Assembly: GCA_964019135.1 (NCBI GenBank)
Contig: OZ025265.1
Coordinates: 26,263,143-26,327,142 of the forward strand
Direction of reading: 5' to 3'
Length of the DNA: 64,000 bases
Source of the DNA: Arenicola marina
Lineage: Eukaryota; Annelida; Polychaeta; Arenicolidae
Part shown: positions 55,311-64,000 of the stretch, in pieces
Layout of the letters: each line of letters opens with the position of its first letter
How positions within the stretch are numbered: position 1 is the first letter of the stretch
Program-made: the position numbers and the translations under genes
The notes under the pieces: model-generated
Database searches by the model: none
Told to the model about the DNA's origin: nothing
The model's input: only the letters and a program-made list of their open reading frames with translations

Positions 55311-55879
55311 GTCATTTGATATTATAATTAGATGACAATCTAATTGATATACCGTGTTACTAAAATTAATCAAGTAGAATTATACATGCAAAGAGCAAGA
55401 TTGCGGATACTGAGCAGGGACAAGGTGTGGGCCTTGCACGATGGTGTGTTTGCGCATCAGGAGCAAGTCGTGGACAAATTTGGCCCCGGTGTGGCATGCG
55501 ATTCTGCACCCCCGTGAGATTTTGCACCCCGGGGACGCATTATGATGTTACCGTGCCATGAGGTAGTGCACCCCCGTGAGATTGCGTACCCCTCGCCAGA
55601 ATAGCATCTATGGCGGACCATTCCAATATTAATGACAAATATACATATATGGCAGACCATTCAACCATTTATTCCCAGCTTTTAGATTAATGGAATATGT
55701 TACACCGGCCGGTTTATCTTGCCACATTCCAAAATTGTCCAGTATCGAAACGTGATTTCGCTCCCATAAAACAATGGCGGATGGGGATTATTACGATTAT
55801 TTTATTTCATTTTATTATTTTTATAATATCATGCAAATGTTATTATACAAGGTGTGATATCCCAAAAACATAATTTACA
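55311..55879. other. Non-coding stretch before the TIR element
   Basis: Contains two CACCCCCGTGAGATT motifs (about 55508 and 55568) and AT-rich sequence; no gene recognised. Confidence 0.4.
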
Positions 55880-58800
55880 ATAGGGCATGTCAGTTCTCGC
55901 GGGTTCTACTTCCGGCCTGGGATTTTGGGGACAAACAAACGAACACGTGCTTTTTGTTCAGTGCGCAGCCTGACTCGCCCCCTGCGTAACATTGGATACC
56001 GCGCGCGGAGGGCTGTCATTCTAGTTACGACATAGGACGCGGAACCAGGCAAGCTGCGCGGCCGGCTCGCCGGACAAGGGGTGGGTCGCAATTCGTCTTT
56101 CGTGCGTCTTAAATAAAGATCTGTTAACTTTTTCGTGTCGATATGTTGGTAGATGACACTTGGGACATGTCATTTTCTACGATACTGGCCACGTTCAGTT
56201 AACTAGTCGCACAACAGGTAGATGATTTCCCAATGTTTACACTGATCTGGAGTGATCGGGTGACAGGTATGGACAGCCTTTGCCGTCAAAATTATAGTTT
56301 TTCAATCCTGAATGCAACTACCATTCAAATAGGCAAATTTCAAAAGAACGTTGTAAATTTACTGTGCTAACATTATCTTTCTAAATTTCTTCCGTTATGT
56401 TACATTCATAGTATTGATGGGTATTTTGACAAACAGTTTCATGAGAACCACAAAATAGACCAGTACTGTGACTTTTCCATTTCCACAGAGTGAGCTAGCT
56501 TACATGTACTTATCGGCTTACCGGTATAATGATCTGGATCTAAGTTAAACTTGTGCGGCAAACTTAATATCCAAAGAAGTATATACATGAAGCAGTTGAC
56601 TTCAGTCATACCTCAGTTTAAGGGGTCCTTTCAAATATGCTAGCAAAAATAGATAATCTATGCTTCCTCTTTATGGGAATAGTGGAATTAAGCCTTAATT
56701 TATAAAACAAAAAGTGTTTAGATTTTTATAGGTGGCCACTTGTGTTGATATTATTAATTTGTATAGCTGATGTGTCTACGTTCAGCTTACTGATAGCTTT
56801 AGTTCTGTATAAATCTTTAATTGTAATATTTCCTTTTGATTAATTAAATTACACTTTCTTTTGCTACTTTTGACATAAACACACAAGGAAACAAAAATTA
56901 TTTAAAAATTGTGGCATCTTTAAATATATGGAGATTTTCATCCGGAATCTGTAATGCAAACTTACAAAGTCAATAATTATTCAGTGTATGACCTTCATGA
57001 TTGAATACTTTTTTGCTCATACATTGCATAAACATGATGATAATAAATCAAAGTTTCTATTTGTCTCTTTGCATTGGATTTGCTTCTATCATATCAGATT
57101 AATTAGGTTGTCAACATATGGTATAAAATAAAATCTGCAAGTATTTCAAATGTAGCAGATACGAAAACTAAATGAAGGTACAAAAACTAAGTGAAGGTAT
57201 AAAAAATGAGATATTTCATACTTCATCAAATTCATAACAATTCCTTTTAAGGTTGCCCAATTAATTTGATTAAATTACACTTTTCATAGCTACTTTTTTC
57301 CTGGTGAAACATAAAACATATAATAAAGAAAGAAGAGAACAACAAACTATTAAAAATATTGATAACAATTAACCCATAAGGAATTCAGTAATATTATTAA
57401 AGGTATTATTATAGAAACATTTTTATTTAACCAGCATAAGCATACAAAATCCCAATAAAGGGATAATCAATATATATGTTACATTTTGTTAGGTCAATGT
57501 CATCTCTTAATTCTCCTGCATTCGACAACATTAATGACAATGGCACATTCCATGGTTAACAAATCCTGTGTACCGTAACAAATATAACATATAAGCTTTT
57601 CAAATCTCTCAGTTGCTATCGGTATATTGTATTAGATTGTGTTCCATCAATTTAAATGAAGAAAAGATTAATTTATGACTTTAACAAAAAAATAGGAAAT
57701 TATATGGTTTAATAGGACATAATAATCATCAACTTTGTTTTACATTAAATCAGCTCTGGGTGACAAAAGTTGTTCATGACATTTGCAAATTAAAATCTAC
57801 ATTGAAATTAATGCTGCATAACTCTGTAATGATAAGATGTCCTCTTTAGATTGTGCGACTTAATTTTGATTAAATTGCACCTTTTTGGTACTGTTGTCCT
57901 GAGGTCTATACATATGATGTATATTAATAAAAATAAAAATAAAAAAATTAAGAAAAACATCCATAATAACAAGTAGCACATAAGGACTCAAGTAACATTA
58001 AACATCTTTGGCAGGTTTATACATATATATTTTCATTTAGCCAGTATAAACATCACAATAAAATGATACTAATCATCAATATATATGGCACATGTTGTTA
58101 CTTTTATTCTTTTCTCTAACATTTAGCTACAGTTGTGACAAGAGCACCAAGACATATTGCTTTGCCAATAAATTCTGTGTGTCATAATAAATAAACTGGT
58201 GTTGTATAATCACTTTTTCAGACTTCTGCGCGATTGCTATAGTATATATTATAACATGTTCCATTATTTGAAAAGACCAGTTTACAACACTTAGAATATA
58301 ACTGGACATTACAATTCAGTAGGCTATAACAATCAACTTTCTACTTTCTGTGATGACAAACATTATTCATGACATTGGCAAATTCATTAATTTTCTTTAA
58401 AGGTTCTAGAGGTTTATGCAGTCTGTTAACTTTTTTATTTTTCTTCATAGATTTTTTTTTTAATTGTTTATTTCTAAAAATAGCAGTTTCGTGTTATATT
58501 ACATAGAATACAGGGATATAATGTGATTTTCTTACATCAGATCATCAAATACAATAGATTTACTTTTCACACTTCATAGATTTAGTTATATGCATCCACA
58601 TACTTTGTACTCTTGTCTAATTTATATTTACATTCTTTGCAATGTTTTATTGGTATGTTCACTTGATTGTTGACTTGCAAAAAACTCAATATTTCAATAT
58701 AATAAAAAACTAAGATTTGACAAATTGATTTTTTTTATCATAGATTAAAAAATATGTAAAAGACATATAATTTCCCATATACTTAGATCTATATCTATGT

Positions 58801-59618
58801 GTAATATATATCTCAGACAAATATGTATAGGTAAATTGTACACATTATTTGACATCAAATATTTGCTAAATACAAAGGGGATGATTGAGGATTTATATAA
58901 TGTCACATTATTTAAGTTAATACAGTTAATTATTTTTTTTATTTTATAATGTTATTCCTATTCAAAGCTTTATTTAAATAAAGCTTAGTTATAATTTGTC
59001 AAAGCCGTCATAATTGATTTCTTGATTTGGACAAAACTGTAATAAAATCATTCGCGGTAAAATAACAATTAAGTAGTATTGAGCTCAAGTGGCTCTATCA
59101 TATCTGCTCATAAAATCACCCATCTGCATCAGCAGTATGAGAAACATTGGATAAATCGATACGTCGAAAACAATAGCCGTTTCCCCATTTTCTCCAATTA
59201 TGGTTTATTCCGCTTGTCATCTGTAATTCGGCCGTCGGCAATACAGTCAGGCCAGCACAAATATTGGGTATTCAGCGGGCTGTACTGCGCCAAGTTTACT
59301 GACCGCAGTTATTGATACGGGAAAATACAAGTTCAAAGTGTCTTTCAACAATATATTGTCACTAGATAGTTAACAGGTGCTTATTTAAGTTACATAGAGG
59401 CCTAGAAAGGACCCACCCTTTTCTCCCCTCGCTCACCGCGCAGTTTGCCTGGTTCCACGTCCTAAATCGTGACTAGAATGAGAGCGTTTTGATTCGTCAA
59501 GCAGGGAGCGAGTGAGTTGCGCAGTGAAAAATTAAGGTCGCAAATAACGCCGTTGTCCCCAAAATCTGATCTCGTGAAGTATCGCACACATAAAACGAGA
59601 TTCACTTGCATGCCCTAT
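55880..59618. mobile_element. ~3.7 kb element with long terminal inverted repeats, AT-rich interior
   Basis: The left arm (55880-56090) and the reverse complement of the right arm (59408-59618) share, in order: ATAGGGCATG, GATTTTGGGGACAA, a TCTCATTCTAGT-like block, GGACGYGGAACCAGGCAA, CTGCGCGG and AGGGTGGGTC. Identity is moderate, with indels. The interior is strongly AT-rich with no credible coding frame, so this looks non-autonomous and old. No clear target duplication was found, so the superfamily is undetermined. It could also be a palindromic structural feature rather than a transposon. Confidence 0.6.
56835..58410. repeat. Diverged ~600-bp subrepeats inside the TIR element
   Basis: TTGATTAAATTRCAC occurs near 57266 and 57873, with a shorter form near 56840. 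TTCATGACATTTGCAAATT near 57770 pairs with TTCATGACATTGGCAAATT near 58366. CAATAAA-ATCATCAATATATATG blocks near 57455 and 58055 follow the same spacing. The period is ~600 bp with heavy divergence. Confidence 0.6.
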
Positions 59619-59623
59619 AACAT

Positions 59624-62600
59624 GGAGAGGAGAAGTAGTATACATGAGATTCGGTACCCCCCTCACCCTGCGATATATAGCGTACGGTAGCCCTGGCTCT
59701 AAGATATAGGTAGGGGGTGCAAATTCCCACAGGAGAAGCAGTATTCATGAGATTCGGTACCCCCCTCACCCTGCGATATATAGCGTACGGTAGCCCTGGC
59801 TCTAAGATATAGGTAGGGGGTGCAAATTCCCACAGGAGAAACAGTATCCATGAGATTCGGTACCCCCCTCACCCTGCGATATATAGCGTACGGTAGCCCT
59901 GGCTCTAAGATATAGGTAGGGGGTGCAAATTCCCACAGGAGAAGCAGTATCCATGAGATTCGGTACCCCCCTCCCCTTGCGATATATAGCATACGGTAGC
60001 CCTCTCACTAAGATATCGGTAGGGGTGCAATTATCATAGGAGAAGCAGCATCCATGAGATTTGGTACCCCCCTGCGATATACAGCATACGGTAGCCCTCT
60101 CACTAAGATATAGGTAGAGGTTGCCAATTCCCACAGGAGAAGCAGTATCCATGAGATTCGGTACTCCCCTCCCCCTGCGATATATAGCGTACGGTAGCCC
60201 TGGCTCTAAGATATAGGTAGGGGGTGCAAATTCCCACAGGAGAAGTAGTATCCATGAGATTCGGTACCCCCCTCACCCTGCGATATATAGCGTACGGTAG
60301 CCCTCTCACTAAGATATCGGTAGGGGTGCAATTATCATAGGAGAAGCAGCATCCATGAGATTTGGTACCCCCCTGCGATATACAGCATACGGTAGCCCTC
60401 TCACTAAGATATAGGTAGAGGGTGCAAATTCCCACAGGAGAAGCAGTATACATGAGATTCGGTACCCCCCTCACCCTGCGATATATAGCGTACGGTAGCC
60501 CTGGCTCTAAGATATAGGTAGGGGGTGCAAATTCCCACAGGAGAAGCAGTATCCATGAGATTCGGTACCCCCCTCACCCTGCGATATATAGCGTACGGTA
60601 GCCCTGGCTCTCAGATATAGGTAGGGGGTGCAAATTCCCACAGGAGAAGCAGTATCCATGAGATTCGGTACTCCCCTCACCCTGCGATATATAGCGTACG
60701 GTAGCCCTGGCTCTAAGATATAGGTAGGGGGTGCAAATTCCCACAGGAGAAGCAGTATCCATGAGATTCGGTACCCCCCTCCCCTTGCGATATATAGCAT
60801 ACGGTAGCCCTCTCACTAAGATATCGGTAGGGGTGCAATTATCATAGGAGAAGCAGCATCCATGAGATTTGGTACCCCCCTGCGATATACAGCATACGGT
60901 AGCCCTCTCACTAAGATATAGGTAGAGGGTGCAAATTCCCACAGGAGAAGCAGTATCCATGAGATTCGGTACTCCCCTCACCCTGCGATATATAGCGTGC
61001 GGTATCCCTGGCTCTAGGATATAGGTAGGGGGTGCAAATTCCCACAGGAGAAGCAGTATCCATGAGATTCGGTACCCCCCTCACCCTGCGATATATAGCG
61101 TACGGTAGCCCTGGCTCTAAGATATAGGTAGGGGGTGCAAATTCCCACAGGAGAAGTAGTATCCATGAGATTCGGTACCCCCCTCCCCCTGCGATATATA
61201 GCGTACGGTAGCCCTGGCTCTCAGATATATGTAGGGGGTGCAAATTCCCACAGGAGAAGCAGTATCCATGAGATTCGGTACCCACCTCCCCTTGCGATTT
61301 ATAGCATACGGTAGCCCTCTCACTAAGATATCGGTAGGGGTGCAATTATCATAGGAGAAGCAGCATCCATGAGATTTGGTACCCCCCTGCGATATACAGC
61401 ATACGGTAGCCCTCTCACTAAGATATAGGTAGAGGGTGCGAATTCCCACAGGAGAAGCAGTATCCATGAGATTCGGTACTCCCCTCACCCTGCGATATAT
61501 AGCGTACGGTAGCCCTGGCTCTAAGATATAGGCAGGGGGTGCAAATTCCCACAGGAGAAGCAGTATCCATGAGATTCGGTACCCCCCTCACCCTGCGATA
61601 TATAGCGTACGGTAGCCCTGGCTCTAAGATATAGGTAGGGGGTGCAAATTCCCACAGGAGAAGCAGTATTCATGAGATTCGGTACCCCCCTCACCCTGCG
61701 ATATATAGCGTACGGTAGCCCTGGCTCTAAGATATAGGTAGGGGGTGCAAATTCCCACAGGAGAAGCAGTATCCATGAGATTCGGTACCCCCCTCACCCT
61801 GCGATATATAGCGTACGGTAGCCCTGGCTCTAAGATATAGGTAGGGGGTGCAAATTCCCACAGGAGAAGTAGTATCCATGAGATTCGGTACCCCCCTCCC
61901 CCTGCGATATATAGCGTACGGTAGCCCTGGCTCTCAGATATAGGTAGGGGGTGCAAATTCCCACAGGAGAAGCAGTATCCATGAGATTCGGTACCCCCCT
62001 CCCCTTGCGATATATAGCATACGGTAGCCCTCTCACTAAGATATCGGTAGGGGTGCAATTATCATAGGAGAAGCAGCATCCATGAGATTTGGTACCCCCC
62101 TGCGATATACAGCATACGGTAGCCCTCTCACTAAGATATAGGTAGAGGGTGCAAATTCCCACAGGAGAAGCAGTATCCATGAGATTCGGTACTCCCCTCA
62201 CCCTGCGATATATAGCGTACGGTAGCCCTGGCTCTAAGATATAGGTAGGGGGTGCAAATTCCCACAGGAGAAGTAGTATCCATGAGATTCGGTACCCCCC
62301 TCACCCTGCGATATATAGCGTACGGTAGCCCTCTCACTAAGATATCGGTAGGGGTGCAATTATCATAGGAGAAGCAGCATCCATGAGATTTGGTACCCCC
62401 CTGCGATATACAGCATACGGTAGCCCTCTCACTAAGATATAGGTAGAGGGTGCAAATTCCCACAGGAGAAGCAGTATACATGAGATTCGGTACCCCCCTC
62501 ACCCTGCGATATATAGCGTACGGTAGCCCTGGCTCTAAGATATAGGTAGGGGGTGCAAATTCCCACAGGAGAAGCAGTATCCATGAGATTCGGTACCCCC

Positions 62601-64000
62601 CTCACCCTGCGATATATAGCGTACGGTAGCCCTGGCTCTCAGATATAGGTAGGGGGTGCAAATTCCCACAGGAGAAGCAGTATCCATGAGATTCGGTACC
62701 CCCCTCCCCTTGCGATATATAGCATACGGTAGCCCTCTCACTAAGATATCGGTAGGGGTGCAATTATCATAGGAGAAGCAGCATCCATGAGATTTGGTAC
62801 CCCCCTGCGATATACAGCATACGGTAGCCCTCTCACTAAGATATAGGTAGAGGGTGCAAATTCCCACAGGAGAAGCAGTATCCATGAGATTCGGTACTCC
62901 CCTCACCCTGCGATATATAGCGTACGGTAGCCCTGGCTCTCAGATATAGGTAGGGGGTGCAAATTCCCACAGAAGAAGCAGTATCCATGAGATTCGGTAC
63001 CCCCCTCCCCTTGCGATATATAGCATACGGTAGCCCTCTCACTAAGATATCGGTAGGGGTGCAATTATCATAGGAGAAGCAGCATCCATGAGATTTGGTA
63101 CCCCCCTGCGATATACAGCATACGGTAGTCCTCTCACTAAGATATAGGTAGAGGGTGCAAATTCCCACAGGAGAAGCAGTATCCATGAGATTCGGTACTC
63201 CCCTCCCCCTGCGATATATAGCGTACGGTAGCCCTGGCTCTAGGATATAGGTAGGGGGTGCAAATTCCCACAGGAGAAGCAGTATCCATGAGATTCGGTA
63301 CCCCCCTCCCCCTGCGATATATAGCGTACGGTAGCCCTGGCTCTAAGATATAGGTAGGGGGTGCAAATTCCCACAGGAGAAGTAGTATCCATGAGATTCG
63401 GTACCCCCCTCCCCCTGCGATATATAGCGTACGGTCGCCCTGGCTCTCAGATATAGGTAGGGGGTGCAAATTCCCACAGGAGAAGCAGTATCCATGAGAT
63501 TCGGTACCCCCCTCCCCTTGCGATATATAGCATACGGTAGCCCTCTCACTAAGATATCGGTAGGGGTGCAATTATCATAGGAGAAGCAGCATCCATGAGA
63601 TTTGGTACCCCCCTGCGATATACAGCATACGGTAGCCCTCTCACTAAGATATAGGTAGAGGGTGCAAATTCCCACAGGAGAAGCAGTATCCATGAGATTC
63701 AGTACTCCTCTCACCCTGCGATATATAGCGTACGGTAGCCCTGGCTCTAAGATATAGGTAGGGGGTGCAAATTCCCACAGGAGAAGCAGTATCCATGAGA
63801 TTCGGTACCCCCCTCACCCTGCGATATATAGTGTACGGTAGCCCTGGCTCTAAGATATAGGTAGGGGGTGCAAATTCCCACAGGAGAAGCAGTATCCATG
63901 AGATTCGGTACCCCCCTCACCCTGCGATATATAGCGTACGGTAGCCCTGGCTCTCAGATATAGGTAGGGGGTGCAATTATCATAGGAGAAGCAGCATCCA
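59624..64000. repeat. Satellite array, ~43 monomers of 97-103 bp with higher-order pattern
   Basis: Monomers start at CATGAGATT. Type a is 103 bp (CTCACCCTGCG...GGCTCTAAG...GGGGGTGCAAATTCC). Type b is 101 bp (CTCCCCTTGCG...CTCACTAAGATATCGG...GGTGCAATTATCATAGG). Type c is 97 bp, lacking 6 bp after GGTACCCCC. Types b and c always occur as the pair b-c, separated by one to five a monomers. a/b hybrids replace b at about 60253, 62281 and 63897. The array continues past the window end. Confidence 0.9.

Noticed and set aside
55906..56091. 61-codon minus-strand frame in the left TIR
   Set aside because: Coincides with the GC-rich inverted-repeat arm; no counterpart protein in the right arm.
59079..59315. 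78-codon frame inside the AT-rich TIR element as a transposase
   Set aside because: Too short, no catalytic motif, no neighbouring exons.
59699..63714. Many overlapping minus-strand frames of 97-144 codons reading MRGVPNLMDTASPVG-like repeats
   Set aside because: They are the satellite read in consecutive frames (103 bp is not a multiple of three). They have no stable start, and b and c monomers break the register. Not protein-coding.
59643..64000. CRISPR-like array
   Set aside because: Monomers are head-to-tail with no unique spacers, and the setting is a eukaryotic genome.

Overview
The window reads as animal nuclear DNA: a spliced gene with GT-AG introns, tRNA-derived SINEs, a Ty3/Gypsy-type LTR element, decayed DDE transposases and a satellite array. 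The spliced gene family is a type II membrane protein resembling the DUF1647 glycosyltransferase-like group, which is expanded in marine invertebrates. A lancelet or another marine invertebrate is a reasonable guess, but the sequence alone does not fix the species. Nothing bacterial or viral in lifestyle is present (no operons, no Shine-Dalgarno sites, no phage genes).

Layout. Positions 1-50028 are a direct tandem array of a ~20.2-20.6 kb unit: unit 1 (partial, 1-9182), unit 2 (9183-29417) and unit 3 (29418-50028). The right edge is sharp: unit 3 stops matching units 1 and 2 after 50028. Each complete unit holds, in order: (i) a five-exon gene for a ~397-residue DUF1647-like membrane protein (unit 2: 11692-15758; unit 3: 31872-35937), with a LINE ORF1-like relic, a 43-bp minisatellite and a pair of CTCF-like motifs in its introns; (ii) a tRNA-derived SINE; (iii) an intact 2877-bp LTR retrotransposon (17055-19931 and 37236-40112; its 3' end is also at 1-1460); (iv) several kb of non-coding DNA with a DDE_3 transposase fragment, a second SINE, a 23-bp VNTR, and a DDE_3 transposase pseudogene interrupted by a 5'-truncated SINE.

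The LTR element is the most interesting system. It has 233-bp LTRs (TG...CA), a 4-bp CATA target duplication, a primer site matching a tRNA-Ser 3' end and a polypurine tract. It encodes only Gag plus a second reading frame in the -1 register. The two overlap at a perfectly phased G_GGA_AAC heptamer, followed by a possible stem and then the Gag stop. The second frame lacks protease, reverse transcriptase, RNase H and integrase core. It joins three zinc knuckles directly to what looks like the C-terminal tail of integrase, and then to a 16-residue charged repeat. It therefore looks like an internally deleted, non-autonomous Gag-bearing element that has kept its frameshift signal. Shared LTR differences show that the insertion predates the unit duplication.

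Right of the array (50029-55879) is a patchwork of diverged repeats with several DDE_3 transposase fragments, a TATA/Inr-like site and homopolymer tracts. 55880-59618 is a ~3.7 kb element with long (~210 bp) diverged terminal inverted repeats and a very AT-rich, internally repetitive, non-coding interior. Directly at its right end begins a satellite (about 59624-64000, running out of the window) of ~43 monomers of 103, 101 and 97 bp arranged in a higher-order a(n)-b-c pattern.
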